Source: DSNY01 sp016861185
GTDB taxonomy: Bacteria > Pseudomonadota > Gammaproteobacteria > Burkholderiales > Burkholderiaceae_F
Direction: 5' to 3'
Length of the DNA: 40,246 nucleotides
Assembly: GCA_030263275.1 (NCBI GenBank)
Contig: SZOR01000028.1
Coordinates: 1 to 40,246 of the forward strand
Shown: positions 31,059-39,829 of the stretch, in pieces
Numbering within the stretch: the first letter of the stretch is position 1
How the letters are laid out: each line of letters begins with the position of its first letter
Notes under the pieces: generated by a model
The model's input: only the letters and a program-made list of their open reading frames with translations
Told to the model about the DNA's origin: nothing
Databases searched by the model: none
Program-made: the position numbers and the translations under genes

Positions 31059-33521
31059 TCAACGCGGCTTCAGCACCAACCGCGCGTTGGCCTCGCCTTC
31101 CCGCGGCCCCGTCCAGTGCACCGGCAGATGCTCGGCCTTCTGCCACATGGGCAGCAGCGCGCCGTACTGCGGGGACAGCGGATGGCCGAGCTGGCCGGTC
31201 CCGAACATCCAGGCGTCGCCGCCTGCGTTCGACAGGTCGTAGATCGCGCGCAGGCTCGCCGCGTGGCGCGTGTAGAAGGGCCTTTCGCCGCGCAGCAGAA
31301 GCTGACCGACGTTGATCGTGTAGCTGTCGCCCGGTACAGGGGCGGCGAGCTGAAACCAGTCGCGCACGAGGCCCGCGTTCGACAGCGGGCGGTGTTCGAG
31401 CACCGCGCGATGGACGTCGCCCCAGCGCAACGCGAGCAGATCGCGGCCGTCGCGCGCCAGCTCGCGGATCGCCTCTTCGAGCGCCTCGGCGGCGAGCTGG
31501 TCGCAGGTTTCGCGCCGCGCGGTCGTCGCGTCGTCGCACCAGTCGCGCGCGCGCGTGCGGCCGGCCAGCACGTTCAGCGTGGCCTGCACCAGCTCGCTCG
31601 GCGCGACGAAGTCGGGCGCCAGCGCGCCCAGGTCGTCGTCGAAGATCCGCGACCGCAGCCTGCGCAGCCACGCGTGCAGCAGCACCGGCTCGGGCGCATC
31701 GACCGCCATCGAGCCGTCCCATGCGCGCAGCCGTTCGAGCGCGATGCGCGCCCCCGCCGACTGCGGCTGCACCTTCGCGAGGGCGCCGAGCAGATCGCGC
31801 GCCGCCGGCGAAACGACATCGGCCTGGATGCGCTTGAAACTCTGCGGCGTGTGCTTCGGCTGCGACTCGATCAGCTCGGCAATCCGCTGCGCGCGATACG
31901 GCAGGAACCACTCGGACGTGAGATGCGCCGGGTAGCCCGACGGAGTGATCTTGTGATTGGCGGTGACGACGACGCCGCTTTCCGGATCGATCACGCGCGG
32001 CAGCGCTTCGAACGCGAGCCAACCCTGCCAGTCGTAGCGCGCGTCCCAGCCCGGCGAAGGCACGAGCCCCGCGAGATCGTTGTCGGGGCGGCGCACGGGG
32101 ATGCGGCCGGGCGCGACCATGCCGATCCGCCCATCGACATCGGCGAACACGATGCTCTGCTGGACGAGCTGCCAGTCGCGCAGCGCCTGCTCGAACTCGC
32201 GCGCGTCGCGCGCGCGGTTCATGCCGCGCAGCGCACGCATCGTCCCGTCGGCGGGCTCCAGCGCCGCCCAGCGCAGCGCGAGCACGTAGCGCACCTCGCC
32301 GCGCGGCAGCGCGCGGTCGACCGCGGCGAGCGCACCCGAGATCACCGGGCCGTGCCGCGTACTGCGGACGACGAGCCGGACGTCTTCAGCGCCGCGCACG
32401 CGGATGACTTCGGTGCGCGTGTCGAAGCGCGCGTAGCCGTCCGGCGTCTGGTACTGGTCCGGATCGGCGGGGTTCACGCGCTCGAGATACAGGTCCTGCA
32501 CGTCGGGCCCCGTGTTCGTGAAACCCCAGGCCACGTGCGTATTGCGGCCGAGGATCACGTACGGCACGCCGGGCAGCGTGGCGCCGAAGACGTCGAGCCC
32601 CGGCGCCTCCAGCCGCGCGACGTACCAGACCGACGGCGTCGTGAGTCCCAGGTGCGGATCGTTGGCGAGCAGCGGCTTGCCGCTCGCGGTTCGGCTCCCG
32701 GCGACGACCCAGTTATTCGAGCCGATGCCCTCGCCTTCGCCGAAGCCCGCAACCGGGTGCGCAGCGGCCAGCCGCGTTGCCTGCTCGACCACGGCGCTCG
32801 CGCCGCCGCGCGCAAGCCCCAGCACGCGATACAGCTCGACATAGTCGGCGACCGGCAGCGGCGCATCGCCCGGATACGGCGGGCGGAATTCGTCGATCTC
32901 CGCGCGCGTCAGCTTCGCTGCGAGCCGCAGCCGCGCCAGCTCGTTCAGATAACTGCGCGAAAGATCCCACGCCATCATCAGCGACCAGGCGATCGAATCG
33001 GCCGCGGTCCACGGCTCCGGCGCCGGCGCGCGCAGCAGCAGGAATTCCGGCGGCAGCGCCTCCGTTCGCGTCGCCAGATACGCGTTGACGCCGGCCGCAT
33101 ACGCGTCGAGCAGCGCACGCGTTTCCGCGTCGAGGTTCGCCGCGATCGACTGCGCGGCACGCTGTATGCCCAGCGTGCGCAGGAAGCGGTCGGCGTCGAC
33201 CGCGCCGGGGCCGAGGATTTCGGCGACGCGCCCTTGCGCGATCCGTCGGTTGAAGTCGATCTGCCACAGCCGGTCCTGCGCGTGCGCGTAGCCGAGTGCG
33301 AACAGCGCGTCGGCTTCGGTTTCGGCTCGGATGAAGGGTACGGCGTGTGCGTCGCGCAGGATCGAAACGGGCGCCGCAAGGCTCGGCACGCTGCGTTCGC
33401 CTTCGTGCACCGGCAGGCTCGCCTGCCGGTACCACGCGAAGCCGCCCGCCGCGAATGCGGCGAGCGCCAACGCCAGCAACGCGAGACGGCGCGGCCAGCG
33501 GGTCGTCGCGCGCGGCGTCAT
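31059..33521 (-). CDS. Penicillin acylase-family N-terminal-nucleophile hydrolase
   Basis: An 820-residue precursor of an Ntn hydrolase that cleaves amide bonds of acylated compounds such as beta-lactams or acyl-homoserine lactones. An N-terminal membrane segment (about 12-29) acts as signal or anchor. The alpha chain carries R-D-x-x-A-V-P-F-I and G-Y-A-H-A-Q-D-R. Self-cleavage is expected before S268 in G-I-G-S-N-N-W-V-V, making Ser the new N-terminal nucleophile of the beta chain. Conserved N-D-P-H-L-G and W-G-F-T-N motifs follow. The start ATG 33521 lies 17 bases after the nikR stop, so the two are probably co-transcribed. The natural substrate is unknown; quorum-signal degradation is one possibility. 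Confidence 0.92.
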   Translation of the reverse strand: MTPRATTRWPRRLALLALALAAFAAGGFAWYRQASLPVHEGERSVPSLAAPVSILRDAHAVPFIRAETEADALFALGYAHAQDRLWQIDFNRRIAQGRVAEILGPGAVDADRFLRTLGIQRAAQSIAANLDAETRALLDAYAAGVNAYLATRTEALPPEFLLLRAPAPEPWTAADSIAWSLMMAWDLSRSYLNELARLRLAAKLTRAEIDEFRPPYPGDAPLPVADYVELYRVLGLARGGASAVVEQATRLAAAHPVAGFGEGEGIGSNNWVVAGSRTASGKPLLANDPHLGLTTPSVWYVARLEAPGLDVFGATLPGVPYVILGRNTHVAWGFTNTGPDVQDLYLERVNPADPDQYQTPDGYARFDTRTEVIRVRGAEDVRLVVRSTRHGPVISGALAAVDRALPRGEVRYVLALRWAALEPADGTMRALRGMNRARDAREFEQALRDWQLVQQSIVFADVDGRIGMVAPGRIPVRRPDNDLAGLVPSPGWDARYDWQGWLAFEALPRVIDPESGVVVTANHKITPSGYPAHLTSEWFLPYRAQRIAELIESQPKHTPQSFKRIQADVVSPAARDLLGALAKVQPQSAGARIALERLRAWDGSMAVDAPEPVLLHAWLRRLRSRIFDDDLGALAPDFVAPSELVQATLNVLAGRTRARDWCDDATTARRETCDQLAAEALEEAIRELARDGRDLLALRWGDVHRAVLEHRPLSNAGLVRDWFQLAAPVPGDSYTINVGQLLLRGERPFYTRHAASLRAIYDLSNAGGDAWMFGTGQLGHPLSPQYGALLPMWQKAEHLPVHWTGPREGEANARLVLKPR

Positions 33522-33538
33522 GTGGCTGCGGCAGGGGC

Positions 33539-33988
33539 TCAGTGGCTCGGTTTCAGATGAACGTGCGGGTGCCCCTGCGCGCCGTGCAGCTCGACCGTGA
33601 TCAGGTTCAACTGGCCGTGGCGCACGCCGCGCTCGGCCGAGATCGCGTCGGCGAAGCGGCGCACCGCGCGCGCCGGACCCTTGAGAATCACGCTTTCGAT
33701 GCAGTGGTCGTGATCCAGATGCGCGTGCATCGTCGAAACCGTCAGATCGTGGTGCGCGTGCTGCAGCGTGGTGAGGCGTTCGGCCAGCTCGCGCTCGTGG
33801 TGGTTGTAGACGTACGAGAGATTGGCCACGCAATGCGCGTCGGCGTCGCGCTCTTCGCGCCGGCGGTCGAGATACGCGCGCAGAATGTCGCGCACGGCCT
33901 CGGAGCGGTTGTCGTAGCCGCGCTCGGCGATCAGCTCGTCGAATTCGGTGGCGAGGCTGTCGTCGAGTGAAATCGTGAAGCGCTCCAT
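33539..33988 (-). CDS. nikR: Nickel-responsive regulator NikR
   Basis: A 149-residue ribbon-helix-helix repressor fused to an ACT-type nickel-binding domain. The N-terminal R-F-T-I-S-L-D-D is the DNA-contacting strand. The square-planar nickel ligands H77, H88, H90 and C96 are all present (H-A-H-H-D-L and M-H-A-H-L-D-H-D-H-C). In other bacteria NikR represses nickel uptake genes when nickel is ample. No nickel transporter, urease or hydrogenase gene is in the window, and I did not find the GTATGA-N16-TCATAC operator. It is divergent from imuA and leads directly into the penicillin-acylase-family gene. Confidence 0.94.
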   Translation of the reverse strand: MERFTISLDDSLATEFDELIAERGYDNRSEAVRDILRAYLDRRREERDADAHCVANLSYVYNHHERELAERLTTLQHAHHDLTVSTMHAHLDHDHCIESVILKGPARAVRRFADAISAERGVRHGQLNLITVELHGAQGHPHVHLKPSH

Positions 33989-34084
33989 GGTCGGCTCCGC
34001 GCGGCGAGTGCGTCTCGGCGACGATTATGCGGGCGCGGCGCGGACGCCCGGCGCGGCCGGGTTTGTCTCCGGCCGGCATTGTGA

Positions 34085-34104
34085 TACTGTAAATATCATC
34101 AGTA
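34085..34104 (+). promoter_or_regulatory. LexA-type SOS box before imuA
   Basis: TACTGTAAATATCATCAGTA contains the core CTG-N10-CAG and matches the E. coli LexA consensus at about 16 of 20 positions. It ends 16 bases before the imuA start, so bound LexA would block transcription of imuA-imuB-dnaE2. The AT-rich patch is conspicuous in the GC-rich surroundings. Confidence 0.8.
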
Positions 34105-34120
34105 TCCGTGCCGTCCTTCC

Positions 34121-34840
34121 ATGTCCGCGCCCGCTGCCGCTTTGCCGCCGCTCGACGCCGCGCTCGGCGCCGCGGTTTGGCGCGCGCATCAGCTCGGGCG
34201 GCACGCGGCGCGCGGCGTGCCTTCGCGTTTCGCTGCGCTCGACGCCGAACTGCCCGGCGGCGGCTGGCCGGTCGGCAGTCTCACGGAGCTGCTGATCGAG
34301 CGCCATGGCATCGGCGAGCTGCGGCTTGTGCTGCCGGCGCTGGCGCAGCTCGCGCAGGACGGCCGCGAAGTGCTTTGGATCGGGCCACCCTTCATCCCCT
34401 ACGCACCGGCCTTGCAGCAGCACGGGTTGGTGCTCGACCGATTGCTGGTGGTGAACGTTACGCAGCGTGCCGACCGGCTATGGGCGATCGAACAGGTGCT
34501 CAAGAGCGCGAGCGTCGGCGCGCTCATCGCGTGGCTGCCGGAGGACGATGGCGCGCTCGTCGCGTCCGACCGGTTGCGTCGCCTGCAGCTGGCCGCGCAA
34601 GGCACGCGCAGCCTCGCGTTCATCGTGCGCCCGCAGGCGGCGCGCAACTCGGCTTCGCCCGCGCCGCTGCGCCTGCATCTGGCGCCGATCGACGCGAGCG
34701 AAGAGCGGTTGCAGATCGACATCCTAAAGCGGCGCGGACCGCCGCTTGCCGCGCCGCTCGCGCTCGCGCTGCCGCCGGTCGTGCCCGCGCGTACGTCGGC
34801 GCCGACGCGCGCGCCGGTCCACGCCGCCAACGCCGCATAA
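34121..34840 (+). CDS. imuA: Mutasome accessory protein ImuA
   Basis: A RecA/SulA-like protein of 239 residues and the first member of the SOS mutagenesis cassette. The N-terminal R-F-A-A-L-D-A-E-L-P-G-G-G-W-P-V-G-S-L-T-E-L is the ImuA signature (Walker-A-like region without a full P-loop). The V-L-W-I-G-P-P-F-I-P-Y-A-P and S-V-G-A-L-I-A-W-L-P segments follow. ImuA works with ImuB and DnaE2 in error-prone translesion synthesis after DNA damage. It sits 16 bases after a LexA-type box and 24 bases before imuB. The proline/alanine-rich tail (about 205-239) looks disordered. Confidence 0.93.
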   Translation: MSAPAAALPPLDAALGAAVWRAHQLGRHAARGVPSRFAALDAELPGGGWPVGSLTELLIERHGIGELRLVLPALAQLAQDGREVLWIGPPFIPYAPALQQHGLVLDRLLVVNVTQRADRLWAIEQVLKSASVGALIAWLPEDDGALVASDRLRRLQLAAQGTRSLAFIVRPQAARNSASPAPLRLHLAPIDASEERLQIDILKRRGPPLAAPLALALPPVVPARTSAPTRAPVHAANAA

Positions 34841-34864
34841 GACCGCCGATGCGCCGGTGCCGCG

Positions 34865-36358
34865 ATGCTGTGGATCGCCGTTTGCCTGCCCGAATTGCCG
34901 CTGGAGGCCTGCGCCACCGCCCCGGACTCGATCGGGGGGCCGTTCGCGATCGGCGACGCGCAACGCATCCTGCACGTCAATCGCGCCGCGGCGGCCGCCG
35001 GCGTAGCGGCCGGCATGCGACGCGCGACCGCGGCTGCGCTGTGCCCGCGGCTCGCGCTGCGCGCGCGCGATCCGGTCAAGGAGCAGGCGGCGCTCGAGGC
35101 GGTCGCGCGCTGGGCGCTGCGCTTCACGCCCAACGTCGCGCTCGTTTCGCCGCCCCGGACTCGATCCGGGGATCCGCTGGCCGACGAAGCACCGGCCGGC
35201 GTGCTGCTCGAAGTCGCGGGAAGCCTGCGGCTGTTCGGCGACCGCGCGCGGCTGCTGGCGGAACTGCGCCGGGGCCTGATCGAGCAGGGGCACGCCGCGC
35301 GCGTGGCAACCGCACCGGTGCCGCACGCGGCCTGGATCCTGGCGCGCGCGGCCGACGGTCTCGAGGCGCGCAGCGTCGCCGAGCTGCCGCAGGTGCTGTC
35401 GCCGCTGCCGGCTTGGCTGCTGGGCCCCGGCAGGGTGCATTGGGAGGCGCTGCGCAGCGTGGGCATCGCCCATATCGGCGATCTGCTGCCGTTGCCGCGC
35501 ACGGCGGTGGCGCGACGGTTTTCGGAAGCGCTGCTCGACGAACTCGACCGCGCGCTCGGGAAGAAGGCCGACCCGCGCGCTTGGTTTGTCGCGCCCGAGC
35601 GCTTCGAAGCCAGGCTCGAGCTCGCCGCCCGCGTCGACGGGGCCGAAGCGCTGCTGTTCGCGGCGCGCCGGCTGATCGTGCAGATGAGCGGCTGGCTGGC
35701 GGGGCGTTGCGCGGTCACGCGCACGCTCGTATTCAGTCTGATCCACGAAGTCCGTGCGCCGACCGTGCTGCCGCTGCGGCTCGCGAGCGCGAGCAACGAC
35801 GATGCGCGCTTCAGCGCCGTGCTGCGCGAGGTACTCGGCAAGCTGCGCCTCGCTGCACCCGTGTACGAGCTGCAGCTTCGCTGCGACGACGTCGTCGCGG
35901 CCGCGCCGTTCGCGGGCGAGTTGTTTCCCGCCGGCGAGGCCGGGCAGGAAAGCCTCGCGCAACTGATCGAGCGTCTGCAGGCGCGGCTCGGGCGGGAGCA
36001 GGTCGTGCGGCTGCGACCGCACGCCGATCACCGGCCGGAGCTTGCCTGCCGCGCCGACGCAGTCGATGCGCCGGCCGCGCGTACCCGGCCGGCGCTTTGC
36101 GGGCCGCCGCGCCCGCTCTGGCTGCTGCCGGCACCGGTCGCGCTGGCCGAGCGCGATCACGCACCGTTCTGCGAAACGCCGCTCGCGCTCGCGGCCGGAC
36201 CCGAGCGCATCGAAAGCGGCTGGTGGGACGGGCACTGGGTCGAGCGCGATTACTTCGTCGCGCGCGACGCGGACGGCGCGCTGCTGTGGATCTTCCGGCC
36301 GCGTGCGCCGGATCCGGCGCTGCGGCAGGGCTGGTATCTGCACGGGAGGTTCGCATGA
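34865..36358 (+). CDS. imuB: Y-family polymerase-like mutasome hub ImuB
   Basis: A 497-residue Y-family (DinB/UmuC-like) protein. The start M-L-W-I-A-V-C-L-P-E-L-P-L-E matches ImuB, where active polymerases have catalytic acidic residues; the later S-I-D-E site is replaced by L-E-V-A-G-S-L-R-L-F-G. It is thus catalytically dead and serves as an adaptor linking DnaE2 to the beta clamp. Two insert-like stretches (about residues 19-25 and 97-103) coincide with copies of a palindromic DNA repeat. The gene starts 24 bases after imuA and its stop overlaps the dnaE2 ATG. Expression is expected to be SOS-controlled. Confidence 0.93.
   Translation: MLWIAVCLPELPLEACATAPDSIGGPFAIGDAQRILHVNRAAAAAGVAAGMRRATAAALCPRLALRARDPVKEQAALEAVARWALRFTPNVALVSPPRTRSGDPLADEAPAGVLLEVAGSLRLFGDRARLLAELRRGLIEQGHAARVATAPVPHAAWILARAADGLEARSVAELPQVLSPLPAWLLGPGRVHWEALRSVGIAHIGDLLPLPRTAVARRFSEALLDELDRALGKKADPRAWFVAPERFEARLELAARVDGAEALLFAARRLIVQMSGWLAGRCAVTRTLVFSLIHEVRAPTVLPLRLASASNDDARFSAVLREVLGKLRLAAPVYELQLRCDDVVAAAPFAGELFPAGEAGQESLAQLIERLQARLGREQVVRLRPHADHRPELACRADAVDAPAARTRPALCGPPRPLWLLPAPVALAERDHAPFCETPLALAAGPERIESGWWDGHWVERDYFVARDADGALLWIFRPRAPDPALRQGWYLHGRFA
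34920..34937. repeat. Palindromic repeat copy 1 inside imuB
   Basis: CCCCGGACTCGATCGGGG is the same element as at 35153-35171, but lacks one C and so is an imperfect palindrome. It is translated in frame as part of P-D-S-I-G-G near ImuB residue 19. Confidence 0.6.
35153..35171. repeat. Palindromic repeat copy 2 inside imuB
   Basis: CCCCGGACTCGATCCGGGG has perfect 7-base arms around CTCGA. It is translated as P-R-T-R-S-G in a segment that interrupts the expected join between the V-S-P strand and L-L-E-V-A-G. Similar cccggactcgatccggg palindromes are dispersed repeats in many GC-rich Proteobacteria. Confidence 0.65.
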
Positions 36359-39300
36359 GCCGGATGCCGCCGCTGCCCGACTACGCCGAGCTGCACTGCG
36401 TGTCGAACTTCAGCTTCCTGCGCGGCGCCTCGCATCCGGAGGAGCTGGTCGAACGCGCGGCCGCGCTCGGCTACGCGGCGCTGGCGATCACCGACGAGTG
36501 CTCGCTCGCCGGCGTGGTGCGCGCGCACGTCGCGGCGAAGGCGCGCGGGCTGCACCTGGTGATCGGCACCGAGGTGCAGCTCGCCACTGCCGACGGCGCG
36601 CCGCACGCGAAGCTCGTGCTGCTGGCGACCGACCGCGAGTCGTACGGCAATCTTTCGGAGTTCGTCACGCTGGCACGCATGCGCGCCGACAAGGGCGCAT
36701 ACCGCGCGCATCCGGCGGACCTCGAAGGCAAAGCGCCCGGCCACGCGCAGCTTGCCGGGTTGCCCGGCTGCCTCGCGCTGCTCGTGCCCGAGCGCGAGGT
36801 TTCGTTCGAACGCCTGTTCGCGCAGGCGATGTGGCTCGCGACCTGGTTCGCCGGCCGCGCGTGGATCGCGGCGGCCAATCTGCTGCGCGCCACCGACGGC
36901 GTGCGCATCGAATGCATCGAGCGGGTCGCGCACCTGACCGGCTTGCCGGTGGCGGCCGCCGGCGACGTGCACATGCACGTGCGCTCGCGCAAGCCGCTGC
37001 AGGACGCGCTGACGGCCATCCAGCTCGGCCGGCCGGTCGCCGAGTGCGGGTTCGCGCTGGCGTCCAACGCCGAACAGTACCTGCGCCCGCGCATACGGCT
37101 CGCGCAGTTGTACCCCGCCGAATGGCTGGCCGAAACGGTCGCGATCGCCGGACGCTGCAGGTTTTCGCTCGACGAGCTGCGCTACGAGTATCCGGAGGAG
37201 ATCGTCCCGCCCGGCGAAACGCCGGCGAGCCATCTGCGCGCGCTGACCGAAGCCGGCGCACGCCGGCGCTTTCCGAACGGCATTCCGGACAAGGTGCGCG
37301 CGCTGATCGAAAAGGAGCTCGCGCTGATCGGCGAGCTGCGCTACGAGGCGTTTTTCCTGACGATCGAGGACATCGTCCGCTGGGCGCGCTCGCAGAACAT
37401 CCTGTGCCAGGGACGCGGCTCGGCGGCCAACTCGGCGGTCTGCTACTGCCTGGGCATCACCGAAGTCAACCCCGAGCAGTGCAACCTGCTGTTCGAGCGC
37501 TTCGTCAGCCGCGAGCGCGACGAGCCGCCGGACATCGACGTCGATTTCGAGCACCAGCGGCGCGAGAAGGTGATCCAGTACATCTACGACAAATACGGCC
37601 GGCACCGCACCGCGCTCGCCGCGACCGTGATCTGCTACCGCTCGCGCAGCGCGCTGCGCGACACGGGCAAGGCGCTCGGCTTCGATCCGCAGCGGATCGA
37701 CCGGGTCGCGAAGAGCCATCACTGGTTCGACGGCGGGCGCGATCATGACCAGCGCATGCGGGAGGCGGGGTTCGATCCCGCGAGCCCCGCGGTGGCACAG
37801 TGGCTCGCGCTTGCGGCCGCGCTGCGCGGCTTTCCGCGGCATCTGTCGCAGCATGTCGGCGGCTTCGTGATCGCGCGCGATTCGCTCGCGCGGCTGGTGC
37901 CGATCGAAAACGCGGCGATGCAGGCGCGCAGCGTGATCCAGTGGGACAAGGACGACCTCGAGGCGCTCGGGCTGCTGAAGGTCGACGTGCTCGCGCTCGG
38001 CATGCTGTCGGCGCTGCGGCGCGCGCTCGAGTTCATCGGCTGTAAGCTGGGGCGGCCGTTCGCGCTGAGCGACATCCCCGACAGGGATCGGCAGACCTAC
38101 GACATGATCTGCTCCGCCGACACGATCGGCACTTTCCAGATCGAGTCGCGCGCGCAGATGTCGATGCTGCCGCGGCTCAAACCCCGCAGCTACTACGACC
38201 TCGTGATCCAGGTCGCGATCGTGCGGCCCGGTCCGATCCAGGGCGGCATGATCCACCCCTATCTGCGCCGGCGCAACGGCGAGGAAAAGGTCGATTACGA
38301 GAAGGAGGAGATCCGCGCGGTGCTCGAGCGCACGCTGGGCGTGCCGATCTTCCAGGAGCAGGTGATCCAGCTTGCGGTCGTCGCAGCCGAGTTCACGCCG
38401 GGCGAGGCCGACGCGCTGCGCCGTTCGATGGCGGCGTGGAAGCGCAAGGGCGGGCTCGGACCGTTCCACGAGCGGCTGGTCTCGCACATGACCGCACGCG
38501 GCTATTCGCTCGAGTTCGCCGAACGCATCTACAGGCAGATCGAAGGTTTTGGCGAGTACGGCTTCCCCGAGAGCCACGCGGCGAGCTTCGCGCTGCTGGC
38601 GTACGCCTCGTGCTGGATCAAGTGTCACCACCCGGATGCGTTTCTGGCCGCGCTGCTGAACAGCCAGCCGCTGGGCTTCTACGCGCCCGCACAGCTCGTA
38701 CAGGACGCGCGACGGCACGGGGTCGAAGTGCGCCCGGTCGACGTATCGGCGAGCGCAGTCGAATCGACGCTGGAGCCCTGCCCGGCGTCGGCGGGCGGTC
38801 ATGCGGTGCGGCTCGGGCTGAACCGCATCGGCGGGCTCGGCTCGGCCGCGGCCGAAAGAATCGTCGCGGCACGCCGCGAGCGCGCGTTTGCAAACGTCGA
38901 GGATCTGGCACTACGGGCTGCGCTCAACGCAACCGAGCTCGATGCGCTTGCCGCGAGTGGCGCGCTCGTCCCGCTCGCCGGACACCGGCATCAGGCGCAT
39001 TGGGAGGTGTTGGGCACGGAAACGCGGCGCACCGAAATGCTGAAGCCGGCGCGCTTCGCCGAGCAGCCGCTCGCGCTGCCGGCGCCAGGCGAAGGCGAGA
39101 ACATCCTCGCCGACTACGCGAGCCTGGGGTTGACGCTCGGCCGGCATCCGCTGGCGCTGCTGCGCGCGCGCCTCGCGCAAATGGGAATGCGCAAGGCGGC
39201 GGAGCTGCGCGCGTGGCCGCACGGCAGAACCGCGCGCATCTGCGGCATCGTCACGCATCGGCAGCGGCCGCTGACCGCCAAGGGCACGGTGTTCGTGACG

Positions 39301-39507
39301 ATCGAGGACGAAACGGGCTCCGTCAACGTGATCGTATGGAACGACCTGTTCGAGCGCGAGCGAAAGGCCGTCGTCGAGTCGACGCTGCTCGCGGTGCACG
39401 GCGTCTGGCAGAGCGTCGAGGGCGTGATGCACCTGCTCGCGCAGCACGTGACGAATCAGTCGGCGCTGCTGGGGCGGCTCGCGACGACGTCGCGCGACTT
39501 CCATTGA
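36355..39507 (+). CDS. dnaE2: Error-prone DNA polymerase III alpha subunit DnaE2
   Basis: The polymerase of the SOS mutasome, 1050 residues. An N-terminal PHP domain (Y-A-E-L-H-C-V-S-N-F-S-F-L-R-G-A-S-H, 10-27) is followed by the palm with catalytic aspartates in P-D-I-D-V-D-F, the finger region with H-V-G-G-F-V, and a C-terminal OB fold (R-A-R-I-C-G-I-V-T-H-R-Q-R-P). The QGRGSAANSAVCYCLG block is intact. DnaE2 lacks the clamp-binding tail of DnaE1 and depends on ImuB. Start ATG 36355 overlaps the imuB stop. The stop is only about 14 bases from the rRNA-operon terminator on the opposite strand, so transcription converges with rrn. Confidence 0.96.
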   Translation: MSRMPPLPDYAELHCVSNFSFLRGASHPEELVERAAALGYAALAITDECSLAGVVRAHVAAKARGLHLVIGTEVQLATADGAPHAKLVLLATDRESYGNLSEFVTLARMRADKGAYRAHPADLEGKAPGHAQLAGLPGCLALLVPEREVSFERLFAQAMWLATWFAGRAWIAAANLLRATDGVRIECIERVAHLTGLPVAAAGDVHMHVRSRKPLQDALTAIQLGRPVAECGFALASNAEQYLRPRIRLAQLYPAEWLAETVAIAGRCRFSLDELRYEYPEEIVPPGETPASHLRALTEAGARRRFPNGIPDKVRALIEKELALIGELRYEAFFLTIEDIVRWARSQNILCQGRGSAANSAVCYCLGITEVNPEQCNLLFERFVSRERDEPPDIDVDFEHQRREKVIQYIYDKYGRHRTALAATVICYRSRSALRDTGKALGFDPQRIDRVAKSHHWFDGGRDHDQRMREAGFDPASPAVAQWLALAAALRGFPRHLSQHVGGFVIARDSLARLVPIENAAMQARSVIQWDKDDLEALGLLKVDVLALGMLSALRRALEFIGCKLGRPFALSDIPDRDRQTYDMICSADTIGTFQIESRAQMSMLPRLKPRSYYDLVIQVAIVRPGPIQGGMIHPYLRRRNGEEKVDYEKEEIRAVLERTLGVPIFQEQVIQLAVVAAEFTPGEADALRRSMAAWKRKGGLGPFHERLVSHMTARGYSLEFAERIYRQIEGFGEYGFPESHAASFALLAYASCWIKCHHPDAFLAALLNSQPLGFYAPAQLVQDARRHGVEVRPVDVSASAVESTLEPCPASAGGHAVRLGLNRIGGLGSAAAERIVAARRERAFANVEDLALRAALNATELDALAASGALVPLAGHRHQAHWEVLGTETRRTEMLKPARFAEQPLALPAPGEGENILADYASLGLTLGRHPLALLRARLAQMGMRKAAELRAWPHGRTARICGIVTHRQRPLTAKGTVFVTIEDETGSVNVIVWNDLFERERKAVVESTLLAVHGVWQSVEGVMHLLAQHVTNQSALLGRLATTSRDFH

Positions 39508-39520
39508 TGCAGCAGGCGAG

Positions 39521-39564
39521 GCGCCGAAAAGCAAAAGCCCCGGCGCGCTGCGCGTGCCGGGGCT
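39521..39564 (-). terminator. Rho-independent terminator of the rRNA operon
   Basis: agccccggc (39536-39544) pairs with gccggggct (39556-39564). On the minus strand the stem is followed by TTTTGCTTTTC, a good T-run. It is 12 bases beyond the 5S 3' end and also separates rrn from convergent dnaE2. Confidence 0.85.
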
Positions 39565-39576
39565 CTCGAAATGGCG

Positions 39577-39694
39577 AGCCTGACGATGTCCTACTTTCAC
39601 GGGAAATACATCCCACTATCATCGGCGCTGAGGCGTTTCACGGTCCTGTTCGGGATGGGAAGGGGTGGTTCCACCTCGCTATGGTCGTCAGGCA
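39577..39694 (-). rRNA. rrf: 5S ribosomal RNA
   Basis: The minus strand reads TGCCTGACGACCATAGCGAG at the 5' end (39694). The universal CCATCCCGAACAGG loop follows, and the strand ends with ATCGTCAGGC, which pairs with the 5' end. The length of about 118 is normal. Ends are placed by helix I pairing and may be off by 1-3 bases. Confidence 0.95.
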
Positions 39695-39829
39695 AAAGGG
39701 GACGACCTGTCGCTTCGCCGTCGTTCGACGGCTGACGAAAGATCCAACTCGGAAGAAGCGCCCGCGTCTGTCGACGCGGCGGTTGCGATCGCGGTGCTCT
39801 CAGCCTCGAGAACGAGGCAGCACGGTTAT

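Noticed and set aside
31053..33560. An 835-codon plus-strand open frame
   Set aside because: It is exactly opposite the penicillin-acylase-family gene, has shadow-type composition and no ribosome site.
36250..38802. An 850-codon minus-strand open frame
   Set aside because: Antisense to dnaE2, with composition typical of reverse-strand shadows; dnaE2 has clear catalytic motifs.
39695..39829. A tRNA in the 23S-5S spacer
   Set aside because: No cloverleaf, T-loop (GTTCGAATC-like) or acceptor pairing is visible in the 135 bases.
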